A stretch of 64,000 bases of DNA from Pseudoalteromonas nigrifaciens (GCF_002221505.1 NZ_CP011036.1:2046001-2110000); one strand, 5' to 3'. Shown: positions 19,281 through 29,823, counted from the stretch's first letter. The notes: generated by a model from the sequence alone, not told the origin. Numbers and translations are program-made.

Positions 19281-20168
19281 TTATAGTTCTTCCAGTTCTG
19301 GTACATAACCTGGAGCAATTGCTAAGTTTTCGGCACCGAATAACGTTTGACGATTTTTGAGCCATAATTGATACTCAGCGCCAACAAGCTCGGCATCAGC
19401 GGTACAATCAACATTCCAACGCCTTAATAGATAACCAGCCATAGCAGCCCTGACATTAAGTGACAGCTCATCTCCCTTCATTCCATAGTCTAATGCGATA
19501 GCAGTAGGGTGCCTTACATTATGAGGATGAGGAACGAGTTGCAACGGCATCATACGCATCCATTGATGATCGCTTAGCTTATCTTCCAAAGGTTGTATTT
19601 CCGAGTTTTCCAATGTGGCCTTTGTGATTCTAGTTAATACAAAATCCCGAAAGCTGTTAGATTTACGATCATAAGCTCTCACATGCCAGCGCAAACCATT
19701 ATCGACGATACTGTGGGGAACGATATCTCTTTCTCCTGAGCCGCTACTTAGGGAGGTGTAAGTGATATTAACTGCTTTTTGATTAATTACTGCTTGAACC
19801 AACTTTGCGACAATAAAAATATCAGGAATATTTAACTGGCTTGGCGCTTCGACAGGGAATGTCGTATCGCCAATAGCATCAAAGCCATCAGTTATTTGAT
19901 TAGAAAGTTTTACAAGGGTTTTGCGAGGGTCATGTGTGAATAAGGGCCTAAAGCCCGCAGCTTGAAAATATCTCTTTTCTTTTGAGTCATATACCATATT
20001 TTCAGGGCACAACTCTTTATAGAAATTGATATCACGAGTAGCCGAGGTTAACCCTTTCTCGAAATAAGAAACTATTTCAGCTCTCGTAACATATCCAACA
20101 AAAAAAAGTTTAAAATCAATGTATGACAAACGTTGTTTTTGAGTAAAGCCAATATCGTTTAAATTCAT
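19281..20168 (-). CDS. brxR: BrxR, WYL-domain regulator of BREX
   Basis: This 295-residue protein has an N-terminal winged helix-turn-helix (about 1-90), a central WYL domain (KAVNITYTSLSSGSGERDIV, then LRWHVRAYDRKSNSFRDFVL) and a C-terminal dimerisation (WCX) domain. This is the layout of BrxR, a repressor encoded upstream of brxA in many BREX loci. The WYL domain is thought to sense a ligand, perhaps a nucleic acid signal. It is the first gene of the BREX transcript; a candidate operator lies just upstream at 20192-20208. Confidence 0.9.
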   Translation of the reverse strand: MNLNDIGFTQKQRLSYIDFKLFFVGYVTRAEIVSYFEKGLTSATRDINFYKELCPENMVYDSKEKRYFQAAGFRPLFTHDPRKTLVKLSNQITDGFDAIGDTTFPVEAPSQLNIPDIFIVAKLVQAVINQKAVNITYTSLSSGSGERDIVPHSIVDNGLRWHVRAYDRKSNSFRDFVLTRITKATLENSEIQPLEDKLSDHQWMRMMPLQLVPHPHNVRHPTAIALDYGMKGDELSLNVRAAMAGYLLRRWNVDCTADAELVGAEYQLWLKNRQTLFGAENLAIAPGYVPELEEL

Positions 20169-20422
20169 TTCTAATTATAAAATCAACTAAGTGAACCTAG
20201 TATGTTCATAAAGTGAATAGATATCAAATAATTTTTGATGAATCTTAAATCCACTCATAATTCATATCACTTTAGATAAAATATTATTTAGACTGACTAG
20301 TTGATATCAATCAAAATAGATTTTCACCACTTGCTTTTAAGCCTATATAGAATCATATCTTAAATAATATATAAAGGTTATGCAGTGTTAATCTATCTAA
20401 CGCTTTTAATACTACTCTTTAG
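20169..20422. promoter_or_regulatory. BREX promoter region
   Basis: This 254-bp AT-rich gap lies between the BREX operon start (read leftwards) and the stop of the XRE gene. It must hold the BREX promoter. I see no open frame of note. An inverted repeat near the brxR start is listed separately. Confidence 0.5.
20192..20208. promoter_or_regulatory. Candidate BrxR operator
   Basis: Inverted repeat TGAAC-N7-GTTCA, 24 bases upstream of the brxR start codon. The half-sequence AAGTGAA also recurs at 20188-20195 and 20211-20217. WYL regulators such as BrxR bind inverted repeats in their own promoter. The assignment rests on position and symmetry only. Confidence 0.35.
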
Positions 20423-20650
20423 TTAATTATCGACTTTTTCGTAGGTAATAATTTCTTCTATTTTGCAGTCGAAGTAAGCACATAATGCATCCAAAGTACG
20501 CGTAGTTGTTGAGTAATTATTGTTATTAGCCATTTTTGACATAGCGGCTTTATTTACTCCTGCGGCATTTGCAACTTCATCTAACGTAATTTTACGTCCC
20601 TCTTTCAATGACTTAGCTGCGATTAATTCCTTTAAGTTATAAACAATCAT
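20423..20650 (-). CDS. XRE-family helix-turn-helix regulator
   Basis: This 75-residue Cro/CI-type DNA-binding protein has its helix-turn-helix at about residues 20-45 (KITLDEVANAAGVNKAAMSK). The rest matches small single-domain XRE regulators that end near IEEIITYEK. It is divergent from the excisionase-integrase pair, with an 87-bp shared control region, so it probably represses the integration module. It reads towards the BREX promoter but ends about 250 bp before brxR. No effector domain is present. Confidence 0.85.
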   Translation of the reverse strand: MIVYNLKELIAAKSLKEGRKITLDEVANAAGVNKAAMSKMANNNNYSTTTRTLDALCAYFDCKIEEIITYEKVDN

Positions 20651-20737
20651 TTTAATACAACCAATTATTTAAAAAGTTTCTTTACAGGATACTTTACGTA
20701 TGATTTAATCAGCTTAGTTTCTTGTGAGGATACTTTT

Positions 20738-20989
20738 ATGATTAAAAATGAATTTACTTTGCTTTCTGCTAAAGAACTTTCAAGCTTTATTAAGTTCAGC
20801 CCAGATTACATTAACCGTAAGTTGAAAGACAATGTTTTTTTTGAGGGTGAGCATTACATTAGACCTTTTGGATCAAGAAAAATACTTTACCTTTTAGAAA
20901 GTGTAATGGAAGAAATGTACAACACCACGTATAAAGCTGAGCGCGAATTTGTCATTCCTCTCGCAAGTGGAGGTGTATGTTATGGCTAG
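20738..20989 (+). CDS. Excisionase/AlpA-like small DNA-binding protein
   Basis: This 83-residue protein has a MerR/excisionase-like winged helix: LLSAKELSSFIKFSPDYINR would be the recognition helix-turn-helix, followed by a wing (EGEHYIRPFGSRKILYL). The family usually controls excision or integrase direction. It overlaps the start of the integrase gene by 8 bases (20982-20989), which supports a shared transcript and function. A GAGG ribosome-binding motif precedes the ATG. The name is by fold and context, not by a close match I can recall. Confidence 0.7.
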   Translation: MIKNEFTLLSAKELSSFIKFSPDYINRKLKDNVFFEGEHYIRPFGSRKILYLLESVMEEMYNTTYKAEREFVIPLASGGVCYG

Positions 20990-22193
20990 TGTAAGAAGCC
21001 GAAACGATAAGTTGTTTTTTGATTTTTATTATCAAAACATACGATGTCGTGAGCAGACCTTACTCAAGGAAACAAAAGCTAATCGTATCAAACTTGAGAA
21101 AGTTCTAGAGAATATTGAAATTCAAATTATGCTCGATCGTTTTGTTTACCGAGATATGTTTCCGAATAGTAACCGCTGTAAGGCTTTTAAACTGTTTGAT
21201 GATCAGATAGAAGCTATAAAAGCCAATGAAACGAATAAAGCTGATGTTATTTTACAGAATGTACCTAACTTCGAGGCATTTGCTTATGAGTGGCTAGAAG
21301 AAAGTAAAATTCATTGGAAAATTAGTCATTTTAAAAATGTGTCTATGATCTTTGAGCGTTATTTAATTCCTGAATTTGGCAAGTTTAATCTTGATGAAAT
21401 AAGTCGTGCTCATATTATTAAATATCGCGCGGGCATATTAGAGCCTAAGCGTAGTAGTAAAAAACAATTAAGTAATGATTGGATCAATCATGTTATGACA
21501 CCTCTTAGAGGCATACTTAAAGAAGCGTCATTACGTTATGATTTTCAAACTCCTTTTAACAATATAAAACCACTAAAAGTAGTTAAAACCAAGATAGAAC
21601 CTTTTTCACTCAAGGAAGTTCAGCAATTTCTTAAGTATGTAAGAAGTGATTTTCGTAATTATTATACAGTTCGCTTTTTTACTGCGATACGAACAGCAGA
21701 GATTGATGGCCTCAAGTGGGAATACGTTAACTTTGATCGAAATGAAATTACTATTCATGAAACCTTAGTTGATGGCAATGTTGAGACACCTAAAACAGCC
21801 ACATCATATAGAAATATCCAGCTGTCTAGAGTTGTTGTTGATGCATTAAAAACACAATTCAAAATAACAGGTAAGAACACTTATGTTTTTTGTAATAAAA
21901 AAGGTAACCCTCTTGACCATCGAAATATAACTAAAAGGGTATGGTATCCAACGCTAGAAGAGCTCTCTTTAAAGAGGAGACGCCCTTATCAAACGAGGCA
22001 TACATGCGCAACTTTATGGCTTTCTGCTGGTGAAAATCCTGAATGGATAGCTAAACAAATGGGTCACAGCACGACTAAAATGCTATTTGAAGTTTATAGC
22101 CGTTATGTTCCAAACAATACTCGACAAGATGGTAGTGCTTTTGATCGCCTACTTCTAAATGCCAACATTGAAGAAGAGGCTACTTATGAATAA
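20982..22193 (+). CDS. Tyrosine-type site-specific integrase
   Basis: This 403-residue phage-type integrase has an N-terminal arm-binding domain of the DUF3596 kind (MASVRSRNDKLFFDFYYQN), a SAM-like core-binding domain and a C-terminal catalytic domain. Catalytic residues are visible: box I Arg in FFTAIRTAEIDGLKW, HxxR-region RPYQTRHTCAT, MGHS and the nucleophile Tyr in FEVYSRYV. I chose the ATG at 20982 because GGAGG sits at 20969-20973, eight bases upstream; an upstream TTG frame extension to 20949 lacks this support. Together with the excisionase it should drive integration of the island, plausibly at the tRNA-Val site whose fragment lies at 31865-31912. Confidence 0.93.
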   Translation: MASVRSRNDKLFFDFYYQNIRCREQTLLKETKANRIKLEKVLENIEIQIMLDRFVYRDMFPNSNRCKAFKLFDDQIEAIKANETNKADVILQNVPNFEAFAYEWLEESKIHWKISHFKNVSMIFERYLIPEFGKFNLDEISRAHIIKYRAGILEPKRSSKKQLSNDWINHVMTPLRGILKEASLRYDFQTPFNNIKPLKVVKTKIEPFSLKEVQQFLKYVRSDFRNYYTVRFFTAIRTAEIDGLKWEYVNFDRNEITIHETLVDGNVETPKTATSYRNIQLSRVVVDALKTQFKITGKNTYVFCNKKGNPLDHRNITKRVWYPTLEELSLKRRRPYQTRHTCATLWLSAGENPEWIAKQMGHSTTKMLFEVYSRYVPNNTRQDGSAFDRLLLNANIEEEATYE

Positions 22194-23043
22194 CTATATC
22201 TATGGTTGGTTAAAAAATTTACATATTAATGGTACTTTGCCAACAGCCAATTGTGAGCTATTGATAAGCAAGCAAATAATTTACGCTATTACATCTGCTG
22301 ATATTGCTAGAAAATGCCAAATAGTGTCTGGCTTAGCTCAATTTCAGTTAACTCACGATATAATGGGTAATCATGTTGTTTGTGATATAGAGCCTATACT
22401 TTCTCAATGTAACGAACAGCAGTACCTTAATTTAACTTCGATGATAAATAATACAAATGAGCATTTAATAGCACGATTTTTTAAGCTGCTTAGCTTTGTC
22501 ACATGCAGTGAGTTGCAGCCTTTTATTGATTTTATTTTAACTAAACAAAGCATTTTACAAAAATTCATACAAGCACCGGCTAGCCTAAACCACCATCACT
22601 CTTATACTCATGGATTGTTTGAGCACAGTATAGAGGTAGCTGAAATTGCATTTAATAATGCTAAACACTTAAATCATTCCAGTATTGAATGCCAAGCTGC
22701 ATTAGTAGCTGGCTTATTTCACGATATTGGTAAAATATTTGTCATGCTACATCAAGCCAACGATCGCTATATACCAGGACCACACGAAGGTTATAACTTT
22801 GCTATCTTAGCTGAACCTTTAGCGAAGCTAGGCAGTCGGAATAGGCAATTGCTTGAGTTATTAAGCAGTTTATTAGCTGCCAAGCCATCTGGCTATAAAG
22901 CGAGATATGCAATTGAGCATATTGTGCAACAAGCTGACCGATGCTCTTCTGAATCAGCTTTTATACATGCTAAATTTCAAGAGCTTCCTGATTACTACCA
23001 TTTTTGTAAAGTTGGCGATAAAGTTCTTAAAAGAATGAGTTAA
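22186..23043 (+). CDS. TraI_2/HD-fold protein (relaxase-like)
   Basis: This 285-residue protein has the histidine-rich HD-type signature of the TraI_2 (MOBH-relaxase N-terminal) family: NHHHSYTHGLFEHSIEVAEI and GLFHDIGKIF. Full MOBH relaxases are longer, so this is a short stand-alone version, often found beside integrases in genomic islands. A role in mobilisation or in nucleic-acid hydrolysis is possible. The start at ATG 22186 overlaps the integrase stop (ATGAATAA arrangement) and is preceded by AGAGG. An alternative in-frame ATG at 22159 is less likely. Confidence 0.75.
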   Translation: MNNYIYGWLKNLHINGTLPTANCELLISKQIIYAITSADIARKCQIVSGLAQFQLTHDIMGNHVVCDIEPILSQCNEQQYLNLTSMINNTNEHLIARFFKLLSFVTCSELQPFIDFILTKQSILQKFIQAPASLNHHHSYTHGLFEHSIEVAEIAFNNAKHLNHSSIECQAALVAGLFHDIGKIFVMLHQANDRYIPGPHEGYNFAILAEPLAKLGSRNRQLLELLSSLLAAKPSGYKARYAIEHIVQQADRCSSESAFIHAKFQELPDYYHFCKVGDKVLKRMS

Positions 23044-23076
23044 AGTTTTAAAATACCTAAACTTAATTTGAAGCTT

Positions 23077-26000
23077 TTAAGGGTCTTCGCCGGCCCTATA
23101 ACTTATAATAAGCAGCAAATGAAGAAAACTCATTAAGCTATGGTGGCGCCTCGACTTTTTATATGTGCCTTTACTACCCTTTACTGTAATTAATAATCCA
23201 ACTTCCAAAAAGCCATTGCCATTATGTTTACCTAGAAACCTGCCCTCCTCAATTGAGGCGCTTTCGATGTGACTATCGCTTAATCCAAATGAAGAAACTA
23301 ATTGCTCCCAGTAAGACCTCGCTTGAGTAACATTTTGATTTTGTAAATCTACTTGATGAAAACGAAATTTGAAGTGGCTCGACTTTAATTTAAATTTTAT
23401 ACATAAATTTAAAAAGTTGCGTATTACTTGCTCATCAGGACAACGAAGAGCGAAATTCTTCCCTGCAGCACCATATTTCAATATTTGTAGGGCATCAAAT
23501 GCTTCACTAAGAGTTACACTTTTCTGACTTAGTAAAGTATCAAATTTCTGACATAAATAATAAAATGCTTTTTGTGAAGAAACTCTTTTTAAGTCATCTT
23601 TAGTATTATCTAAACTTGGGAAGTTAGGAATTAAGGGCAGCTTTTTACCTTTCCTAGGATATTCTCTGCTTACACTCAGAGCATTATCATGTAATTTTTG
23701 AACTTGCTCCACAGGGAGTGAGTAACTCGATGCTGTATCGTGTATTGAGTTTAGTTCTAGCGATTTAAGAGCATTTGCATAATCTAACATTCTTATTTGC
23801 CCATCAGCTTCAAACTTTTGTTTAAAACCTTTAAACGATGGTGTGATTAAATCACTAACCTTACCCGCATATTGGATCGAATAGTCTTGCTCTTGTTTTT
23901 TACTATAAAATTCAATTCTTTCAATTAAACTTTCACCTAGCATAAACTCCTTAAAATTAGCTCTCCCTATACATTCAGATAAAAAATACTTAGATACTGT
24001 ATATGTCTGATTCATTTGAGCGCAATGCTGTATGTCCTTTAAGTGTAAATAGCTATTTAGTGTCGACACCGTGACTTTATGACCAAGTAAATGAGACAAA
24101 AAAAACATTTTTGAACGAGTATTGTCTTTAACTTTTAATCTTTTGTTAAAGTGAGTAATAAAATTTTGCTCAAATAAGTCATTTTCAAATATAGATAAAT
24201 ACTGCCTTCCCGTTAATACCAAGTTTGAATTTAATCTGTACCAAGTCCAATTAGCAAAGCTATGTCTTAGGTGATGAATTCTTAGAGTATGATCCTTAGT
24301 ATAATAATGCAGTAATTGCGTTAATAGCTCGTATGCTTTATTTACGCTAACAGAGCAGTTAAATAACAATGAATTTGATGGCTTATTTTCAGTGTTTTTT
24401 TGAACGTCATAAAAGCTTCTTAGCTTGGCTAAATGCTCTTTTGGCCATAACGCATCTAGGGGCAGTTCTCTTCTAGCTGAAGGTGTTTTTAAACCCCTTA
24501 TTTTATTTGGTCTGATTGATAGTAGAACCCAATCATATTCATCTTCATTTGGCTTTATAGGTGAAACCTGAATATCACCAAAGTACAGCTTAGCGGCTTC
24601 ATTACGGCGCAAGCCACTATAAAAACAAAAACACATTAATAAATATGCATATAACTCAACCGGACTGTTATTGAGGCTGTCACTTAAATATTCAAGAATT
24701 GCGCTTACATGACTAGCTGAAACTAAATTAGCATCAACTTTACTTTGGACAGGAGCTATATCAAGATCGTCAATACACAAGTCTTTGACAATTTCAGACT
24801 CTATTAAAAACACAGAGAAATAATATAAATACTTTTTACGTTGGGCAGAATTAAAATATTCACTCGTATCATTTAACTTTATTGCCCAATCTGACGCTGA
24901 TATTACTGCTAGATCAGTTCGAGTAAAAACATTTAAAAAAGGTTCACTGATACTTTTCACATAATCAATTACTGTGTCTACTTTTAACTTCTTTTTAGTT
25001 ACCCCTCCCTCTTTCAAAAGGTAATAAAGCCAACCACACAAAATATTGAAATAAACACTATTTTTATCATTTTTCAATTCTTGTTCAACAAATTTAATGC
25101 ACTGTGCCCTTGAAGCTCTTTGGCCATTCAGTTCCCTCAAGTTTTTATAGGTATACTCTAACTTGGCTTTTATTAATTTAGGCTCAATATAATCAAAGCT
25201 GTCACTATCAAATGACAATAGCTTATTAAGCTCATTAAATTTCTTAGGTTGTTTTGCTATTTCGTCTGCAACTAATGCCTTATTACTTATTAACCTTAAA
25301 AAAGCTGTTTGAGGTAGCTCGGTACAGGTACTAGACCGTAAATACATCTGATAGTCGATAGGGCTGAGGTTGATTATAGTATCTATTTTTCTAAGTGTTC
25401 GTAATTTTAAAAGTGACAAGCTTTGCCAGTTTGTACCACTAGCTTCTGTTAAAAACGTTATTATAAATTCACTTAATCTATTTTTATTTACTCGTATTTT
25501 CTCAGACGGCTTAATGAAGTTTTTATGATGTAATAATAAAAGGACAACAGCATCACATAGTACGTATCGTCGTTCCTCTTTTTCGCTTTTCCCAAACCAA
25601 AATACTTGACCACCTAAATACATTAAAGCATCCGGGGCATTTATGATTGTAATAAGCTCGTCAAACTGAACACCTGTTGTCATATATAAAAATAAAACCA
25701 ACCGACCATAACTAGCTTCTTTTGATAAATTAGCAGTTGGTGTTTGTAGCTCTTTACTTAATATTGACTTAATTTGGAGTGCTATCGGTAGTTTTATTAA
25801 TTCTACTGGTGATAACATAGGTTTATCGCGCTTTAGTACGACGATTTGAGGGACTTTTGAAGATTCAATACCATGATGCTTTAATCCATAATTTAATATA
25901 GCATCAATAAGCATGAGCTGAAGGTGTTTAATCGTTAAGTCTTCTTTTAACCGTGACTTTAAAATGTTCATTTCACTAGAAAGAACATTCTCATCGGATT

Positions 26001-26190
26001 TTTTAAAATACCTAAGCATTAGCATGCATAGCTTTTTATATTCGTTTAAAAAATCATCATCGCTAAATCTAATTCCAAAATCATTATCTGAGCCGTTTCT
26101 ATAAGCATTTACAATCTGTTGAAAACATTGATGGAACTTACCTTGCTTCTTCAGTTCATTTAAATAAGATCGGACTTTAGAGTTTGCCAC
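23077..26190 (-). CDS. Very large tyrosine recombinase (third gene of cassette)
   Basis: This 1037-residue protein carries a tyrosine recombinase catalytic domain in its middle: box I CFYSGLRRNEAAKLYFGDI, box II RIHHLRHSFANW, then SHLLGHKVTVSTLNSYLHL with the likely nucleophile Tyr. Large extra domains lie on both sides, so it is far longer than a standard integrase (about 400). Its start overlaps the end of the preceding 845-codon recombinase gene by 31 bases, a sign of coupled translation. Together with that gene and the 192-residue gene it forms a three-gene cassette, reminiscent of multi-recombinase elements such as Tn554, RIT elements or strand-biased circularising elements. I cannot assign it to a named family. 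Confidence 0.85.
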   Translation of the reverse strand: MANSKVRSYLNELKKQGKFHQCFQQIVNAYRNGSDNDFGIRFSDDDFLNEYKKLCMLMLRYFKKSDENVLSSEMNILKSRLKEDLTIKHLQLMLIDAILNYGLKHHGIESSKVPQIVVLKRDKPMLSPVELIKLPIALQIKSILSKELQTPTANLSKEASYGRLVLFLYMTTGVQFDELITIINAPDALMYLGGQVFWFGKSEKEERRYVLCDAVVLLLLHHKNFIKPSEKIRVNKNRLSEFIITFLTEASGTNWQSLSLLKLRTLRKIDTIINLSPIDYQMYLRSSTCTELPQTAFLRLISNKALVADEIAKQPKKFNELNKLLSFDSDSFDYIEPKLIKAKLEYTYKNLRELNGQRASRAQCIKFVEQELKNDKNSVYFNILCGWLYYLLKEGGVTKKKLKVDTVIDYVKSISEPFLNVFTRTDLAVISASDWAIKLNDTSEYFNSAQRKKYLYYFSVFLIESEIVKDLCIDDLDIAPVQSKVDANLVSASHVSAILEYLSDSLNNSPVELYAYLLMCFCFYSGLRRNEAAKLYFGDIQVSPIKPNEDEYDWVLLSIRPNKIRGLKTPSARRELPLDALWPKEHLAKLRSFYDVQKNTENKPSNSLLFNCSVSVNKAYELLTQLLHYYTKDHTLRIHHLRHSFANWTWYRLNSNLVLTGRQYLSIFENDLFEQNFITHFNKRLKVKDNTRSKMFFLSHLLGHKVTVSTLNSYLHLKDIQHCAQMNQTYTVSKYFLSECIGRANFKEFMLGESLIERIEFYSKKQEQDYSIQYAGKVSDLITPSFKGFKQKFEADGQIRMLDYANALKSLELNSIHDTASSYSLPVEQVQKLHDNALSVSREYPRKGKKLPLIPNFPSLDNTKDDLKRVSSQKAFYYLCQKFDTLLSQKSVTLSEAFDALQILKYGAAGKNFALRCPDEQVIRNFLNLCIKFKLKSSHFKFRFHQVDLQNQNVTQARSYWEQLVSSFGLSDSHIESASIEEGRFLGKHNGNGFLEVGLLITVKGSKGTYKKSRRHHSLMSFLHLLLIISYRAGEDP

Positions 26191-28184
26191 CCTACCCCCT
26201 TAAATAACTTATCTAGAATAGGTAATAATTCATTTACAGAATCTATGTAATTTAGTGTCGAATAATCAGCTAAAGGAACCTCACCAGACTGCCAATGGCC
26301 CATTTGAAAGTTTATTAGCTCTGAATTGACGTTGTTATAAAGCAAATTACTTTTAAGCCAATGCCTTCCTGCATTTGCAGGTATTTTATGTTCCTTAGGT
26401 AACCTGAGAACTAACTCTGTAGGAGAAATACCTTTAGTAACAATTCCTGCTCTTTGTCTTTGAAATATGAATAAAGGTCCATGATTTATACGTGAATTTC
26501 TAATTAGCTTAAACCACTGACAAGATTCTTTGTAATCGAGATTTAAGCTTTTAGAGGCGGCATTTAAAAAGTCATCTATTGACTGGCATAACTTGGGCTT
26601 TAATACTCTTATTAACCCTCTCAAACAACTAAGGTGCTCTTGATAAGCTGTGATTTGCGCATTTAAAATAGACGGTAAACAAACTAATCTAGAATGCGTA
26701 AAATCACTATCATCTTTATCACTTATCCCCATGAGGTTTAGCGTTGGAAAATACAGAGAAAAAGTTGGTAACGGGTTCCAAACAGCCCGATAACCCGTTC
26801 CAAACATTAACATCCATGCCGTATAGACTGTAAACGCGTTATGGTATTTTAAGATTGCATCAAGTTGTTTTAAAGAGTTTAACTTAGTGTTTTTAACTTC
26901 TAATACCAAAGCTGCTATGAGGCTCTTAACTGTCATATTCTCTGGTGTAAATTTAGAACCAAGCATACGATTACGCTTATCAAAACACACTAATTCAAAA
27001 AGTTTTATAGGGAATTTTTCTTTACAATAATCATAGTAATCAGACTCAACTTCTTGCCAAAACTCAAATAGCCTTTCACACCGCGTAACATCATCAATAT
27101 TGCTATAGCTTCTAGATACTCGAGTAGAATACATTTTTACATCGTAACTAAAGTCTATATAAATAGGGTCTATCACACCTGTTGCATTAATATAATTCCC
27201 AATAAAATTACTAATGCTATTGATACTTAGTCTTCCGCTATAAGCTCTATCTGATACCTTTTTTAATTTTTTGGCTAAACTGCTTTCAAGTGCTGCAAAA
27301 TTGTCTACGTTAATAAGTAAACCTTCTTTTCTGCCCTTTAAATATTTAATTATTAAATCTGTTAAAAATGTAGGACAAGCAGTAAATACACCATTCGCTG
27401 TTTTAATAAGACCAACTTTTTTAATCGTTGGTTTAGCAGTTTGAGTTATAGGAAAATACCACCAACCACGGTCATTTTCATCTAGAAACAAACCTCGTGT
27501 TTTGTCATCTATTTTATTAAATATCTGTAAGTTTTCTATCTCATGTAACGTCTTACCCAATAAAAACATCAGCCATCCCAATATTGCTAGCTCAATATTT
27601 TTATCGGAACGGCCATACTTATTTAATGTATCAAATAATAAGCCCAGTTCTGGCGCCTTTAATAATCGCGTATCTTGGTAAGCAATATTATGAGCTCGGT
27701 GCACATTGCGAGTTATATCTATTTGTTTTTTCTTCTTAGAGGCGGGACTAAAAATCATTTCAATGCTTTGATGATCGGTTTTATCTCTTTCAGTATTGCT
27801 TTCATTGTTATCAATTACAAAAGGCATCTGAACCTCAGAATCTTCAGGGTTAAGTCCCTCTGTATCTGATAAAAAGTTTAAAGATGGTATTAAAACTGAC
27901 AAATTATCAACAGCCCCAGGAATAGGTAAAGTATTAGGTTTTTTATACCATTTAGCGATGGAGCCTCTGTAACGGCCTCCTCTTTTATACAGCCGAGCTG
28001 GTTGCCAGTCATTCTTATAAAAATGAATTAAAGTATTTAAATAACCTCTATCCGTTACATTATTAGTATATATATCATTATTAATAATTGACTCTAACTT
28101 ACTCGCGATTGACGAAGCTGAATCAAGGTAGTTTGTTAATATTTTATCTTTATCTGGTTCGAAGGCTATATTGGACTTTTTCAT
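26160..28184 (-). pseudogene. 3' part (674 codons) of a large tyrosine recombinase gene cut by IS21
   Basis: The 674-residue frame contains the recombinase catalytic region: GTGYRAVWNPL (box I Arg), AGRHWLKSN, FQMGHWQSG and ADYST (candidate Tyr). It looks like an independent gene starting at ATG 28184, but the codons upstream stay open to the IS21 left end. If the insertion and one 8-bp target copy are removed, they join in frame with the 5' fragment ending at 30632. The ancestral protein would have 845 residues, with the junction ELATS-SSTREAEVCNKF. The truncated product still holds the catalytic domain, so residual function is possible if it is expressed from within the IS. Confidence 0.85.
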
Positions 28185-28228
28185 TAATAAGCGAAACTTA
28201 TTACAAACCTCAGCTTCTCTTGTTGATG

Positions 28229-28236
28229 AGCTTGTA
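28229..28236. repeat. IS21 target-site duplication, left copy (AGCTTGTA)
   Basis: The 8-bp direct repeat AGCTTGTA borders the insertion sequence here and again at 30631-30638. The perfect match and the restored reading frame indicate a fairly recent insertion. Confidence 0.9.
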
Positions 28237-28329
28237 TATTAAGCGACAATTACGGTGGCCGGTCTAGCGACAATTATCTTGGCCGGTTGATCTGATAAGG
28301 TTCGGTACAGCAGAACGGAGGAGTTCACT

Positions 28330-29823
28330 GTGCCGGGAACACGAATCACTGATCAGCAGGTCACTATTTATATGAAACATAGAAAACGTAATAGCCAAGT
28401 TATCGCGGCTGCGAAAGCAGGTATTTCTGAACGTTCAGCAAGGCGCATTGATAAACTGGATGAGCAGCCATTGTCTAATAAACGCCAATGGCGAACGCGT
28501 ATAGATCCACTTGAGTCTATCTGGGACAGTATTGTTGTCCCTCTACTTCAAGGTGATGCAACGTTAACTCCGGTGGGAATTTTTGATCACCTTTGCGAGT
28601 TTCACACCGACAAATTTAACCCTAGCTCACGGCGTACATTAGAGCGTCGAATTCACAAATGGCGAGCACTGTATGGCTCAAGCAAAGAGGTCGTATTCCT
28701 GCAAACACACGAGTATGGCCTATTAGGCATGTGTGATTTTACACATGTGAAGTCACCCGTTACCATTGCTAGTGAACCCTTAAAGCATATGTTGTTTCAT
28801 TATCGTATGCCCGCCAGTGGCTGGGCTTATGCCCAAGTGATTTACGGCGGTGAAAGCTTTGCTGCTTTTTCTGATGGCGTGCAAAACGCATTTAAAGCAG
28901 CCGGCGGTGTGCCTAAAGAAGTGCGTACAGACAGTCTGAGTGCCGCCTATCGTAATCACACTAATGATAACGATTTTACAGAGCGCTTTAATGAATTAGT
29001 CACCCATTATGGCTTTAAAGCGACCCGCAATAACCGTGGTATTGCGCATGAAAATGGGGCTATTGAGAGCCCTCATGGGCATCTTAAATCGCAACTGGAG
29101 CAAGCATTAAAAATCCGTGGTAGTTATGACTTTCAGACAAGAGAAGTCTATGAATCGTTTGTTGCCGACATTGTAGCTCGCCGTAATCGCCGTGTAAGTG
29201 ATAAATACGCAGTAGAGCAGCGACAATTACATGCTTTACCACGGACGATGAGCGTCAATTACACCGAGCATTATCTAACGGTGTCACGTACGAGTACTAT
29301 TTCGTTGAAACGTGTTACCTATAGCGTCCCGTCACGCCTTATTGGTAGCCGATTACTTGTTCGTTTATATGACAACCGTTTAGAGCTGCGCTATGGCAGC
29401 GATTTAGTTCAAACGTTAGCGCGTGTCTATGCTTCTAAAGGATGCCGTGCACGTAATATTAGTTACTTGCATGTTATTGACGCACTGGTTAAAAAACCAT
29501 TGGCATTTCGCTACTCACAACTACGTGACGACTTACTTCCAAGCGACAATTACAAAGCTATTTGGGAATACGTTAATGCCCACCTTTTAGCGGATGAAGC
29601 GAGCTATTACATGGTGAAATTGCTCCATTTAGCGAAGCAAAGTGGGTGTGAACGTCAATTAGGACGATTTGTAGCAGCGTCAATTACTCAGCGACAATTA
29701 CCGGCCATCCGAGAATGTGAAGCGCAATTTTTAGTGATTGCATCAAACATACCCACAATAACAATAAAGCAACACAGCTTGAGCGCTTATAGCAGCATGA
29801 TACCGGGAGGTCTACATGGATAA
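28330..29823 (+). CDS. istA: IstA transposase of IS21 family
   Basis: This 497-residue DDE transposase has an N-terminal helix-turn-helix (AAAKAGISERSARRIDKL), an rve-type catalytic core starting near LLGMCDFTHVK (first Asp), then VRTDSLSAAY (second Asp) and ENGAIESPHGHLK (Glu), and a C-terminal beta domain. The start is GTG at 28330 with a strong GGAGGAG ribosome-binding site at 28317-28323. It overlaps istB by 8 bases, the usual IS21 arrangement. Confidence 0.95.
   Translation: MPGTRITDQQVTIYMKHRKRNSQVIAAAKAGISERSARRIDKLDEQPLSNKRQWRTRIDPLESIWDSIVVPLLQGDATLTPVGIFDHLCEFHTDKFNPSSRRTLERRIHKWRALYGSSKEVVFLQTHEYGLLGMCDFTHVKSPVTIASEPLKHMLFHYRMPASGWAYAQVIYGGESFAAFSDGVQNAFKAAGGVPKEVRTDSLSAAYRNHTNDNDFTERFNELVTHYGFKATRNNRGIAHENGAIESPHGHLKSQLEQALKIRGSYDFQTREVYESFVADIVARRNRRVSDKYAVEQRQLHALPRTMSVNYTEHYLTVSRTSTISLKRVTYSVPSRLIGSRLLVRLYDNRLELRYGSDLVQTLARVYASKGCRARNISYLHVIDALVKKPLAFRYSQLRDDLLPSDNYKAIWEYVNAHLLADEASYYMVKLLHLAKQSGCERQLGRFVAASITQRQLPAIRECEAQFLVIASNIPTITIKQHSLSAYSSMIPGGLHG

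Noticed and set aside
20949-20981. An upstream start of the integrase gene at a TTG codon
   Set aside because: The extension overlaps the excisionase gene and has no ribosome-binding site, while ATG 20982 is preceded by GGAGG at good spacing.
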